64,000 nucleotides of DNA from Eucommia ulmoides (lineage: Eukaryota; Streptophyta; Magnoliopsida; Garryales; Eucommiaceae), in NCBI GenBank assembly GCA_016647705.1, contig CM028339.1, forward strand, positions 24,901,803 to 24,965,802. Direction: 5' to 3'. Positions 9,885-22,590 of this stretch are shown here, piece by piece. Every line of letters begins with the position of its first letter. The first letter of the stretch is position 1. Position numbers and translations under genes: made by a program. The notes beneath the pieces are model-generated. The model was not told where the DNA came from, made no database searches, and saw only the letters and a list, made by a program, of their open reading frames with translations.

Positions 9885-11602
9885 CTGGCAAATGCTTGTA
9901 TGGATTAAAACAAGGTCTGACATAGTAGTATAAGAAGTTTGATAGTTTCATGAAGAACAATGGTTTTCGCAAGTGCAATTCTGATCATTCTTGTTATTTC
10001 AAGGAAATATAGACTTTTTATTCAAATCTTCTTTTATATGTGGATGACACGATAGTTGCAAGATCTAGCATGAAGGAGATCTCTAGTCTTAAACAAATAT
10101 TTTTCGAGGAATTTGCAATGAAGGATCTTGGCGCGACAAAACAAATTCTTGGGATGCGAATTCAAAGGGACAGGAAGAAGATATTGAAATTACCACAAGC
10201 GGAGTACGTGGGCAAGGTACTCAGAAGGTTCAACATGGAAGATGACAAATCGACCGGTACACCTCTAGCTGGACACTTCAAACTCTCCAAGGAACAATCA
10301 CCAATAACAACGGAGGAATGTGAAGAGATGGCTAAAGTGCCACATGTTTCAGCCATTGGAAGCCTTATATACGCCATGATTTGCACGTGTCTAGACATTG
10401 CTCATGGAGTGGGAGTTGTGAGTAGATTTATGAGCAATCATAGAAAAGAGCATTGGAAGGCGGTCAAGTGTATCTTTCGGTATCTTGTCGGTACCAAAGA
10501 TTGGGCATTGCGTTATGGGGGTGACACTGTTAGCTTGCGAGGATATTTTGATTTGGATCTTGTGGGCGACATTGATAGTAAGAGGAGTACCACAAGGTAC
10601 ATATTTACCCTTAGTAGTGTTGCAATAAGTTGGATATCTAGATTGCAAAAGGTGGTGGCCATTTCAACAACTGAAGTGGAATATGTTGTAGCTATAGAAG
10701 CGTGCAACGAGATGACATGACTCAATCACTTGATGGAATAGTTGGGACAACTTCAGAAGGATCTTAAGTTATATAGCGACAGTCAAAGTGCTATACACTT
10801 GGCAAAGAACTCTGCTTTTCGTTCAAGGACAAAGCACATCAACATCAAGTTCCACTTCATTCGGTCTTTGTTGGAGGAAGGCTCGATTGCACTTGAGAAG
10901 ATCCATACTCAAGAAAATCCTGCAGACATGTTGATGAAGATAGTGACAATTGACAAGCTGAGGTTATGTATAACCTTAGTTGGCCTCCAACGATAACTTC
11001 AAGGCACAAATCACGAGAGGAATTACTATGATAGAAAGAAGTTTCTCCGACAAGTGGCAGTTGGAGATAATACATTTGCAGACAATCATGCTTTAGGCTC
11101 CAAAGTGGGAGATTATTAAGAGTTGGAGACTTAAACAATGGTATTACCATGAACCATTATCATTAATGAGTAGTTACCTATATCATTAATGAAAGTGATT
11201 AACTAGTATCATTAATGAAAGAGGTTGACTACTATCATTAAAGAGAATAGTTGACAAGCATCATTAATGTAGTGGAAGAATTGTCTTCCTCATTAATGTG
11301 GTTGTTAGCTAACCCCATTAATGAAGTGGTTGGTTGTTGAACTCTTCCCCTATAAATAAAGGGTTGATTGGTAGTGATGAGATATTCAAGTGTGTCAAGT
11401 GAACTGAGAAACAATAATTTCATTTGTGTATTATTCCTTTTAAATCTCTCATTCTCTCAATATAATAATTTCTTGTTGTGGCGTAGATTAAACTTACGTC
11501 GAATCATGTTAAATTCTTTTGTTGTTTCTTTCTTTACTCGTGAATCTTTGGTGTTATTTATTTTTTAAATTATTGTTGTGTTGTTAAATAGTCTGTTGGA
11601 TC
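9885..11602 (+). mobile_element. Ty1/copia 3' fragment: RT end, RNase H, PPT and 3' LTR
   Basis: Sequence from 9885 to 10996 encodes the C-terminal half of a copia polyprotein. It has a YGLKQ-like block, a YVDDT-type RT active-site region near 10035, then KDLGATKQILGMRI, and RNase H features (YSDSQSAIHLAKN, RTKHINIKFHFIR) near 10770-10870. AAAGTGGGAGA at about 11103-11113 is the PPT, followed by a 3' LTR to about 11602. The 5' part of the element is absent here. The RT/RNase H style resembles the Tork/Tnt1 group. The copy is broken. Confidence 0.85.
11113..11602 (+). repeat. Copia 3' LTR with tandem ATTAATGA units
   Basis: The LTR begins after the PPT and ends near GCCAACA at about 11602. 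Its upstream part (about 11155-11335) repeats CATTAATGA roughly eight times at a spacing of 25-33 bp. TATAAATAAAGGG at 11351-11363 is a likely TATA box. Exact ends are inferred, since no partner LTR is in the window. Confidence 0.6.
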
Positions 11603-13027
11603 GCCAACAACTTTAAGCAAGACAATGGATGAGATAAGTGGTAAAAAAACCATAGATCATATTACCAATTTGCCTCTCAAACTGATTATAGGACTGATTT
11701 CACACTTCACATTTATATCAAAGAGCTGTATATTTTCAAAATACCGCTTAAAATGGCTTATCCTTGTAAGATACTCCTTAATCATTGGCAGGATGATACC
11801 CTAATCTCAAACATTTAAGTTCAACAGATGTCAAAAACAACTAAGTGCCTAACAAGCAATTATTTTATCGAACTATGGCTGATGATGATAGTCAGAATTT
11901 GGTTGCTTATCTAATGAAACTACACATGGAGATATCATCAATTGAATGACCGTCCCCAAATAAATAATTCAAAACAAATCTTCCAGCTGCGTGACTTATA
12001 AGATTCAGGAACATTTTTAATTGCCACAGATAGAGAAATAATCATATATATTAATTAATTGTCATGGAATGATTTCTTAATTAAGAGACCCTAAGAAAAT
12101 GATGGGCTAATAGATAATTATAGTTGATTAGTTCATTGTCTGAATTGTCATTATATTCCCCCCAGACATTAATTTAATTATATTAATTTAATCTCCCTTA
12201 AGTTTTAGCATACTATCACATACCACCTCTACTTTTTGAAAAATTACTGTTGAGATTTGAGTTTTGGTATCAAATGGTCACCCTGACTAACCAGCCGTTA
12301 ATCAACCGTTTGTTTTCAAAATATCTTCTATGAAAAATTTCTATTTTACCACTAAATGTTTATTTATCACATACTATGCTATGCTTATTGCCTTGAACAG
12401 AAAAAAGTTCCCCATGTTCATTTTCTTCTTCAATTGTTTTTTCTTTTTTGTAAAATTCATTTACGCACCGTTTGGTAATATAATTCAACACTTTAAACTA
12501 AATGTGTTAAGTACTTCTCAAATTAAGTGTATTTGATAACAAAATAAAATAATCACTTAAAAATTGATTAAAATTTTAACTCACTTATTTGATTAGCACT
12601 TTCCACTTAAAAACAATCATAACATATCTATCTGCTACAACCATCATTCATTTTCAATACTATAAAAAAAAAAATTAAAAAAAAAAGTGTCAAACAATTA
12701 TATATAGAAAAAGTGCTAAATTGATAAAAATAAATAAAAAATAAATAGAGAGATGAAGTTGTGGATAAAAGATATTTTAGAAAAAGAAAATAGTAAAAAT
12801 TATTTTAGGAACAACCGTTTATATAAAAATGATTTTTTTGAAGCCAAAATTATTAAAAAGTGTTAGATAAAAAGTAATTTTTTGAATATTTTATGACCCC
12901 AATTATTTGTGGGATCTAATATTCATTTGGGATATACGAATATACCAATGTATTCTCTTTGGTTTGGACATAAATATAGTATATTCATTTGAGTAAAAAT
13001 TATTTAAGAAGTAAATTGAAATTGTTC
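11603..13027. other. No gene recognised; AT-rich intergenic sequence
   Basis: No credible coding region was found; frames here are short and AT-driven. The part from about 12460 (GCACCGTTTGGTAATATAAT) to 12860 has the look of a MITE or decayed DNA transposon, but no matching inverted end was found. Confidence 0.5.
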
Positions 13028-13623
13028 ATTCACTACAAGAAAAAGTAAAGTAGTATTAGCAACGAAATTATTGATCAAAGTCATAGTTGTCAAAGTGCGC
13101 CTGGGTGCGCGCCCAGGCGCTAGGCGCAGCGAGTCGAGGGTTCTGTGCCTAGACGAACCCTAGGCAATGAACATCACAGTCGCGCCCTGTGACTGAGTCG
13201 CGCCTCTGGTCTTTTAATGTTTTTTCTGTGTTAACCCTAACCCATGATGTTCGATAAAATACCTAATAAAATACCTAGATCCCTTACCCAGCCTCCCAAA
13301 AAGAGCTCATTCGTCCTCTTCTTCGATTTCAGCCTCGATTTGATGTTCGATGTTCGATTTTAGCCTCGATTTGATCTTCGATGTTCGATTTCAGCTTTGA
13401 ATTAATCATCGTTGTTCAATTTCAGCTTCGCATACACTTCGATTTCTCTTCTGCTTCGATTTCTCTTTCAAATTCGTCTTCTCCATCGATTTTACCTTCG
13501 AATTCAGCTTCAAATTCACCTTCTCCATTTCGTTGTTGCTCAACGTCGTTGTTCTGCTCCGACTAGGCTGCTTCTCGTTACTGCTCAACGTCCAGGTATA
13601 TACTGTTATTTAATAGTTCTTTA

Positions 13624-13624
<1 letters not shown>

Positions 13625-13667
<43 letters not shown>
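13625..13667. repeat. (TTA)n microsatellite
   Basis: About 14 perfect TTA/ATT triplets inside the CACTA element. Confidence 0.95.
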
Positions 13668-13668
<1 letters not shown>

Positions 13669-13974
13669 TGGGTGTGTGTGTGTTAAGTATTTGTTAACAT
13701 AATTTAGTTAACAAAATTTAATTAAGTAATTTTTGTACTGTTCTTTTTGTTCATTGTTTGTTTGTTTGAGTGATTTAGTTTAGTTAACAAAATTTAGTTA
13801 AGTAATTTTTTTTGAGTACATATTTATTTATCTGTATTTGTTAACACAGTCTAGTTGGGTACATATTTATTTAAGTATTTATATTTGCTCTTTGTTCGTG
13901 GATGTTTAAAGAATTCTATTTGGAATTTTTGAATGAAATATTTAGAATCTTGATGAATTGAATTTATTTGAATT

Positions 13975-14300
13975 TTTTTTAAAATAATCTATTTAGTTTT
14001 ATGTGCTTCTATTCCCGAGAAAATTGGATAAAAATATGGGAATATTTCTGCTGAAATTATTGATCAAAGTTCATTTCCATATTTTCTACTAAAATTATTT
14101 TTTTGTATTTTTTAAATACTTGCTCGTTCTAAAAAAAAATAAAAATTCAGCACTAGCCTTTTTTCTATGATCTGTTTTTTTAAATCATCTGTTCAGTTTC
14201 CTATGGTTTAGTTCCCGGGAAAATTGGATAAAAATATGGGAATATTTCTGCTAAAATTATTTATCAAAGTTCATTCCCATATTTTCTACCTGAAATTATT
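13975..14300. repeat. Tandem duplication of about 185 bp in the CACTA interior
   Basis: Two copies share AAATTGGATAAAAATATGGG, then AATATTTCTGCT and TCAAAGTTCATT, at about 13990-14100 and 14180-14300, with a few differences. Confidence 0.8.
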
Positions 14301-15129
14301 AATGTTATGCTTTTTTTAAGGATCTGTTCATTTTTTTAATTTCAGTTCTAGCCTTTTTTATGTTTTTTTTTCTTAAAATACCTCTCCATTTGGGGGAAGA
14401 AAAAAAAAAAAAAAAAACTCTACCATTTTTTCTATGTTTTTTGTGCTTTTGTTCAGTTTTTTTTTCTTTTTTATTTAAAAAAAAAAAAAGGAAAGCAGCT
14501 AGAGCTAATATGAGACTTTTTCACGTTCATTAATTTGCTTGAGTTAAATTAACGCTCGAAACTTTTTGGTGATTTTTGTTAATGTTTTCTCATTGGTTCT
14601 TAAACAAATTAGTTGCTCACAAGCAATTCAAATTTAGAGAAATATCACCATATCTCTGTTTTAAGGATTTAAGTCATTCACTATGACTCAATTAATAAAA
14701 TTACATTGTGCCTCATGTACTTTAAGTAAGATGTGAGTTATTGATTTATCCGATGTGTTTGCAATGCAGATTGGTAGTTCGTTGATATCAAATTACGGAG
14801 ACTATTTTTGTGCAAGAGAAATATTTGATACAATTTTTTTTATTTTTTTTTTTTTGGGGGGGGGCAAGAATGAGATTATTTAGTTATATTTATTTATCCA
14901 CATTTTCTTTTATGCACTGTTTGAGAATTTGATAAAAAAAAATGTTTATGTAGTTTGGTATTATTTACGTTATATGAGTTTTAATTGAGACATGTTTATT
15001 CGTTATGAGAGTTTTATTTACATGTATTTGGAATGTATGTTGTTTTGGATTTTTGTTTCTCTTTGATTTTGGATGTAATAAACTGGTATTGTTTTACATA
15101 TTTGTCCCAAATTCTAATGTTAATGAATT

Positions 15130-15510
15130 TATGCTTTTATTAGCGAGTATATTATTCAAATAAAATTTATTCCAAATTGTTACTTTTAGCGAGAAATTTA
15201 GTTGGTCGCTTAATATGTATTATTAGCGCGAAAATTATTTAAATAAAATTTGTTGCAAAATCTTGCATTTAGTGAGAAATTTAGTTGGTCACTAAATATA
15301 AATTATTAGCGAGAAAATCATTCAAATAAAATTCGTTACAAAATCTTACTTTTAGCGAGAAATTTAGTTGGTCGCTAAATATGAATTATTAGTGAGAAAA
15401 TTATTTAATAATTTTGTTACAAATTTTTACTTTTAGCAGATTTTAGTTGGTCGCTAACTATTAGTGACAAAATTATTCAAATAATTTTTGTTGCAAAAAG
15501 TGATTTTCAG
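15130..15510. repeat. Subterminal tandem repeats of the CACTA element
   Basis: Four to five units of about 85 bp, each with TTATTAGCGAGAAAAT, AAATAAAATT(T/C)GTTACAAAAT and AGCGAGAAATTTAGTTGG. Arrays of this kind near the ends are the usual binding region for CACTA transposase. Confidence 0.85.
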
Positions 15511-15755
15511 TGACAAAGTATTTCTTATAGTGAGGAAATTAGTGACGAAATAAATCCTCTCTAAATACATACTTTTTTTGCAATGAATTCAAAAATTTGT
15601 CACTAAAGGCTTTTGTCGATAAGGTTTTTGCATCGAACGTGGCAACGAAGCCATTTCCTCGCTAAAAAGATTTAGTGACAAATCCATTAGTTTTAGCCAC
15701 AAAATATTTTCTTGCAATTTTTTTTTTTTTTTTTTTTCTTTTTCTGGTAGTGATT

Positions 15756-16025
15756 AAAATACCCACTTAAAGATGTTGATTGATGTATTGTATAGATTAT
15801 CCCGCATCGATAACAAACAAATGTGACAAGTCATTTATTAATACTCAGGTTACTTCTTGAAGGTAAGCCCTTTAGGGCGTTGGATTGATATCCACAGGAA
15901 GTAGGCTAAACGCTATAAAATAAATAAATCCACATGCGCATGCCTCCCCCGCTTGATCGACCACCCGACCAAGCTTGGGTCTTGGTCTAGGCTGAGACCC
16001 TAGGCCTTGGGCCTCTTGGCAAATG
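15756..16025. other. Probable copia LTR start and leader sequence
   Basis: This stretch lies between the CACTA right end and the solo gypsy LTR. It has the TCCCGCATCG box common near plant LTR starts and a GGCCTTGGGCC-rich run (about 15980-16020). I read it as part of the copia LTR that continues at 17456. Confidence 0.4.
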
Positions 16026-16030
16026 CTTGG

Positions 16031-17450
16031 TGGTAGCGCGTAAATATGTCGCTACTTTCGCTCGCAAGTATACAAGATCAAGTTTTAGTAAAGATGGGGA
16101 GAGTAGGAGTATTGTGCCTACAAGGATTGGTTGTGATTATTATTGAGTACCGTATTTATCATGACCTAACTTTATCTAGGCTAAAAAAAAAATGTGTAAA
16201 ATTTATATTAAACTAAACTAATTAACTAAATTATCTATACTAATATAATGAGATATTTTCGGGGAAAGAATTGTCTAGGGATTAACGTTGTTTATAAATA
16301 CGTGTTCGATCTCGTTTGACTTACGTTAATGGTGTTCGCATATTCGACAATCTCGGTTCGTAAACTCACTCGCCACCTTTCCCGAGTATAAGACGAGTGA
16401 ATACATGACTTCGTGTCAACGAAGAAGTCCCCATCAATGTCTTAACGATACTAGGTCAAGTGAGTCTCGCCCCAACGTCATTGATTACACACTTTCTAAT
16501 GCCCTCCCGGGTCGTTAGATTGTTGTGTTGTGTTTAACCTAATTCGAATCCGGGGTTACCTCTCCTGAGTGTCAAACCTCATATTCTTTATATATTATTC
16601 TAAGCATATAATTCATACAAGAAAAATAAAAACAATCGAAATTATAAAGAACACACATTAACGAAACACCAAAATCAAAATAACCACATATTTATAAATG
16701 TATTGTTAATCCCTAAACAATCCACGTTTAGCTAACGGCCATAATCGTACTTACAATAAAGAACGAGCTAAACATGCTCAACAAATTCCTAAGTTAAAGA
16801 AATAAAAGAGAAAACGAAAGAACTTAGCTTAGTCCGAAGATTATGCTATAGAACGATCGCTTCCATCAACTTCTCCTTCTTCGGATTATGAGCTCTCCCT
16901 AAAAAACACTCTAATCTCCAGCATAAATATGTTTTAAGTGTTGTAGGGTGTTGGAGATCCAACGGCTAGAAAATGGAGGGAGGATAGGGGATTAAATAGC
17001 AAAAATATCCTAAAAATATCTTAACTCTGTACAGAGGTAACCGCTGCAACGAGAGGATTCACCGCCGTGGCGGTGAGTAGGTCGATTTGATCTTCGCCGC
17101 AGCGGTGGAGGAGGCGGTGGATTCAGGACCTCTCTGCAGTTTCACCGCCTAGGCGGTGAGCTTCCAGCATATTTAGGCCCTCTCTGCATTTTCACTGCCG
17201 CGGCGGTGGTCTGGACGCCGCAGCAGTGGGCTGCCTTTTAGAATATTACCCTCGTGCTTGTTTTCCACCATTCTTCCACCATTCTTGATCCAATATCATC
17301 GTTTAGCATCCATTTTCATACTGTTTCACCCTACACACCTGATTTAATATAAAAAGAATAAAAACACATTAAAATGTATTAAAACGTAATAAACGTACTA
17401 AAAAACTAATAATTTTGGTTTGAAAATATATAGGTAATTTACTCCTATCA
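16031..17450 (-). mobile_element. Solo LTR, gypsy Tat/Athila-like family (copy in copia LTR)
   Basis: The plus-strand boundaries are TGGTAGCG at 16031 and CTCCTATCA at 17450, exactly flanked by the 5-bp duplication CTTGG (16026-16030, 17451-17455). It aligns end to end with the LTR at 5501-6922. It contains the same CACCGCCTAGGCGGTG-type palindromes (17040-17230). Neither PBS nor PPT adjoins it, so it is a solo LTR left by recombination. Confidence 0.92.
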
Positions 17451-19164
17451 CTTGGCATGAACTTGGTATGTTTTATACAGAATTAAAAAAAAAAAAAAAA
17501 ATCCAACCCAAACACAACCTAAAAGCTTAACTACAAGTTTTATAACTTGAGAGAAAATTATAAACCTGAAATTTGTTTATTCATGTGTGTAACTACTGAA
17601 AGTTACAAACTTGAAAACTTTTTAGGAGTGTAACTGTTGAGAATTACTGTTGTCCATTGAATATCGTCTTAAATGAGAATTATTTAGGTTATTGGTTTTA
17701 CTCCCTATAAAAGGGAATGCATTCTCAGTATAATAGGCATCCCATAAACTTACATAACATAGCATTTCCAGAAGAGAGTTTTTCTTGTTTTCGTTGTTGT
17801 TGAGAATTCTTTAAAGAGTTCAGCATATTTCAAATTCGTTCAGCTTTTGATTTCTAATGCAGGTACCAGCAATAGCTTTATCATTGTATCATGGGAAGAA
17901 GGCGCTCATTTAACTGTAAGCACCTAGTAGGGGCAAAATATGCTTTAAGGATAAATTTTCAAACAATTGTCTCTATTTTCATCCTGGTATTTTGTTTTTG
18001 TTAGTTCTATAAATCAATAAGTATTCTTATTTCTGTTTAGTTTTATAATTCAATAATTGTTTTGTTTCTATTTTCATTTAGTATTTTAAGATCAATCTCT
18101 TCCATCTTTTTGTATTATCATCTATTATCCGGAATGTTTTTGTAATCTAAGAATTTAGAAATGTTTATTATTCTTTTCCATATTTTAATTATTAATTCGT
18201 AGCGGGAACATTTCTAGCTAAGAAATTCGTAGTCGAAAGATTTTTAGACTACAAAATGGTAGACACACGAATAGTCATAAGCCAGGCTGAAGAGCTCTAA
18301 GTCCTATTGCATGACATTCATGTAGAAGGAATGACTCTTAGTGTGACACCCTACCCCGGGCGCCCGTTACCCGAGGCCGGTCGTGATGTCGATTAGACGT
18401 TACCAGACTAATCCACAAATATCCTAACATACATATATATATATACACACTCGCGCTACTGTAAAATTTTTTCTTAAAAATTTATATATACCTGTTCCCA
18501 GAATTTGGGAGCATACATGTCCCGAAAATCTACAACCAAAAACACCAAAATACCTGAACCTTCCACCATTAATGTCTGACCGACTTACCTACAATACGAC
18601 ACTACCTCTGGTCTCCCCCTAGTGCCAGTAGTGGACCAACTCCTAGTCACGGTACCTGAAACTAATTTTTTTTATCGGTGTACTGTCTTCATAATAAAAA
18701 AAAAAATATATTTGATGGATCAAGTATAAATAATAAACACCACATTCCGAAAATATAATATTATACAATCACATACCCGGTTTCGCTGCCACCAATAAAA
18801 TGAAACAATATAAAAATAATACCGTATATCACACACCCTATTATGAACTAGTTTCCCACTGTCATCAATGTAAAGAAACAGTGTATTTAAAATACCCAAT
18901 TCCAATATAATATAATCACACACCATACAGAAATTCAGTTTCCCTGTCCCCAATGAAATAAACCAATATATATATAATAAATCAGCTCATTTACATCCAG
19001 GGCCATTGGATGTCTCTGGATATTCGTAACCGTTGGATGTCTCTTGATATATACAACATCTATATACAATATATCTATAATATACAACATCTAACACTTA
19101 CCATCAACCTTACTTTTTAACACTTACCATCATCAACAGTCATCAACAATATCCTGCATTTACT

Positions 19165-20115
19165 TCATGGACTCCAAGACTCACTCTCTTCCCCAGCCCT
19201 CTTCCTCCGAGACTCACTCTCTTCCCCAGCCCTCTTCCTTTCTCTCTCTCTCTCTACCACCTTCGACGTCTCCACCGCCACTACCATTGCCATCGCCACC
19301 GCCACCACCATCGCCATCACCGTCTCTGTCTCCGTCTCTCTCGACTCCACCCAATCCATTGCCATCCACCCTCACACGTCACCGCGAGTCTATCCATCGC
19401 CGTCGTTCTCGCTGTCGTGTAGGTACGTCTCTCTCATCCCTTTTTGACTGCTTGCCCATTCGTTATCGCTTTCTCTGCCTGGCGTCGACCCGTCTCAGAG
19501 CCATCACCTCCACCATCATCAGTCTCAACCACTAGCGCTCTCTCTCTCTCTGTTGTGTATGGCTATATATCTGTAATCCGTTGATGTTAGGGTTAGATTC
19601 ATCTCTCAATTTCATGAAATAATGTTTAATTTTTTGTTTTTTGGAAAATTTTGATGCAGATCTGGTGGCGAAATCCGGCAACTCCCAACACAAAAGGATC
19701 GTTGCCGGCGACACCTAGGGTTAGTAAACTAAGCAGAGGAGTGGCAAAATCTGATGTCGATTCGCCAGAGACTCTTCCGAACCCTCGCGTATCCGTCGAC
19801 CGGTCCCCCAGATCGGTGACTTAGAAGCCGGCGGTGATAGATCGGAGGTCGCCTAAGCTCAGTATTCCACCGCCTGATGTCGGACCTGAAGCAACCACCG
19901 TCGCCGTTCATCGCCATCACGACGCCCAGGTACTCTTTGCTCCCTCGCTCTCTCAGTCGATGCACGACCCCCTCTCTCAATCGCATCTGTCTATCTCTCT
20001 CTCTCTCTATCAGAAGCTGAACCAACAACCCTTGAAGGCCCTCTCACCCAAGACTACGAACCCAAACCACTTCTACCACCACCAACACCCATGCTCTCTT
20101 CCACCATCACAGCCA
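19165..20115 (+). other. CT-rich exon/UTR-like segment in the Helitron
   Basis: CTCTCTCTC tracts alternate with Ser/Pro-rich frames, for instance 19167-19535 encoding PPPLPLPSPPPPPSPSPS. There is a possible GT donor near 19421. Similar CT-rich blocks at 21270-21480 and 23220-23340 suggest related first-exon/UTR fragments. The composition alone can keep frames open, so a protein is not claimed. Confidence 0.35.
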
Positions 20116-22116
20116 TGATTTGGCCAGATCCACATTCGATTTTCCATATTTGGGTTTGAATTGCCCAGATCTGGTCGTCCCCCTACACCATCCCATATAG
20201 CAACCATCCACCACCATCGATCTAATTGTAGATCTACATGTAGTTCAAGTGAAATCAAATCCCTATTTCTTGAGTTTCTTCCATGTGTATGATAACATTG
20301 AATTTTGCTCTCTGTTTTACAGTTTTGAATCATGAGGAGCAACATCAGCAAAATCAACGAGCACCAACATTGTTAGCTCAAGATTCTACTGGATTTCACA
20401 TCTGAAAGTTATTTTTCAATTATTGGGTTTTGTCCAATAATTTAAGGTTCGTTTGTCTTGATTTCACATCGATTAAAATTGGTATGGTCTATTACAACAC
20501 ACTACTAAATTATTTTAGGTAGCACTTAGTTAAATATAAGTTATTTTCTTAGATTGAACCAAACACTACCTCTATTATTTGTAAACGAGTTTACGTGAGA
20601 GATGGTGAGCTGAGGGAACCATTAATACTGATATTTGCTCTCAACCTCCACTGCAGGTTTTGAATTATCAGCCATATTATGATAAAGCTGATTTATTTAG
20701 TTTTGCAATTAAAGCTGTTGCTTTATATGCTTTTCGTTGAATTTTGATTGAGATCGTTTCTCTATTATATCTTATGGTTTTAGATTATATCATTATAAGA
20801 GAGGCTGGGGAGGATAAAATCAATTGTTTGTTGAACAATTCAAGCTATTTTTTGTGTGGTCTATTTATGAGGAATTTCCACAAATTAGTTTTATATTAGT
20901 CATCAAACTATTTTTTTTTTTTTTTGTGTTTTTGTTTTGTTATAGTGGGTCGCCAACTTCTGTTTTGTTTTTGTTTTATTGTTTCCATCTTATTACAGTC
21001 GGTTTTTCAATTTCATTGCTGATATTCGAGAATTATGTGTGTATTTCTTTTGCAGTGATTTGTTTTCTCCTAATGTAAGTTTCCCTTTCCATCTTTTGCT
21101 TTAATTTTTATTCATGTTTTTCTTTGATATTCTTCTCCTAATATTTTTAAACAGTTGTTGAGCTACTCAAGAGCACCTTATTCTCAAATTTCTGTTTCTT
21201 CAATTGATCTCTTCCCGTGTAATAACAGTTCTTCCCTAATCCGTAAAACAGAAAACTGGCATTTTCAGATGCACTCGCGTTCTATCTCTTCTTTGCTCCT
21301 CCTCCATATACTAGCCACCGCCATCCCTTAGCTGCCGCCAAGTCGCGTTGCCATCGTCGACGGGGTCGCATCGCCATCAACTCTCCATCTTCTCTCTTTG
21401 GGCTTCTATCCCCCCTCTCTCTGTCTGAGCTTTTCCTATCTACAGGTAATTTTCTTTCTTTTTCTCTCTCTCTCTCTCTCTCAATTTTGGGTTTGATCAT
21501 CTCTGTTTGTCTATTTTGAAACCCTTAAAATTCAAACCTTTCACTAATTTCTATTTCGTAACCCTTCTTCCTCCCTTATGATGACTCTGCAAAGGTGGTC
21601 GACTATGGTGAATCCATTGCAAATAGGAATTTTGTAACCTTCTCCTTCATTTTCTATTCCTCTCCCTTCCTCTGGCTTAGATTAATTGCCGTTTCCATTT
21701 TTGATTTGTGATTTTGGAACAGACCATCGAGATCTAATTTGTCTTCTTTTAGCAGTTTTAATTTCAGATCCGTTGATCTGTATGCGCGTGATAGAGAATA
21801 GTCATCATTTCTCTCAGTTCTGATATAAGATCTGTCCAATTTTTCTTCTTTCATTTCTAATTTCGGGTTTGTTGATGCATATCCTAGCTTTAGCTTGCTG
21901 CCACGCTCTTAGATCTAGATCAATTAGGTACATTTTTCTCTCAGATCCGATTTTCTTCTTTCAATTCTAATTTCATTACATTGATTTCATTTCATATAGA
22001 TGACTCGTTTGGTTGTTCTTCAATTCAGTAAATTTGACTATTTTTTTAATATTTGACAATTTTGTGAATTTGTTGAATTTAAAGTTTGGCTGTAAATATT
22101 TTTTTAATATTTAACA

Positions 22117-22590
22117 GGTGTAGACGACAGTTTTGCAATGTAGGGCAGTCTCTTATCCACTTTCAACTATACCATGGTGTATATCTGCCTTTAAGAGGAC
22201 CCCTGGAACTTGATCATCGCCGAAGCGGCCACCAGAGGGTTTCCTCAGATGCGTCAGGGGCTAGGTCTACCATCGAGATTGGTGGCGACGTTTGTATGGA
22301 TGTTGTTGGCACTGATTGAAGGGCTTGGAATCATGTTAAATAAGTTGATAAGCGCACCTCAGAATTTTCTGGGCAATAGAGGAGCCAATGCAGCATATTA
22401 CCGGACTTTCTGGGTTTCTGACTCTAGCGCTGGTGGATGTCAGCTTCCTCTTCTTTATCGTCGTAGTTTGGAGGGTTGTTTGGTGTTGGAAAGAAGCAAG
22501 ACTCTGATGATAGTGTCAGCTGTAAGGTAGAGGTTTTGGAGAGATTTGATGCTCCGAGCCCACTGTCTTTCGAGTACAAATAAATGATGT
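22117..22590 (+). pseudogene. Possible captured gene fragment, unidentified
   Basis: A TTTAACAG/GTGTAG acceptor-like border (22110-22122) opens a block of balanced base composition, unlike the AT-rich surroundings. Plus-strand frames here read for 77 and 106 codons. The 22210-22530 frame includes GANAAYYRTFWVSDSSAG. I do not recognise the family. A transduplicated exon set is the likeliest reading, since Helitrons commonly carry such pieces. Confidence 0.35.

Larger units (their letters stand above)
13031..15752. mobile_element. Non-autonomous CACTA (En/Spm) DNA transposon
   Basis: The left end is CACTACAAGAAAAAG and the right end, inverted, is CACTACCAGAAAAAG. Both are the classical CACTA terminus, flanked by the 3-bp duplication ATT (13028-13030 and 15753-15755). 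Subterminal regions carry repeated ATTAGCGACGAAATTA-type motifs, dense at 15130-15700. The 2.7 kb interior has no transposase. It contains a GC-rich segment (13083-13205, CGCCTGGGTGCGCGCCC), a TTCGATTT-rich segment (13318-13510) that resembles a captured 5' UTR or first exon followed by a possible GT donor (CAG/GTATAT at about 13594), a (TTA)n tract and long poly(T) runs. Ends and duplication make the call firm; the origin of the interior is a guess. Confidence 0.88.

Noticed and set aside
12460-12860. Possible hAT MITE (GCACCGTTTGGTAATATAAT)
   Set aside because: The left end looks suggestive, but no matching inverted right end or 8-bp duplication was found.
13381-13624. Ser-rich frames in the CACTA interior
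   Set aside because: TTC/TCG-rich simple sequence keeps frames open on both strands; no family resemblance.
19167-19535. Ser/Pro-rich protein of 122 codons
   Set aside because: The composition follows CT and CCA repeats; it is more likely a leader or UTR fragment than a coding gene.
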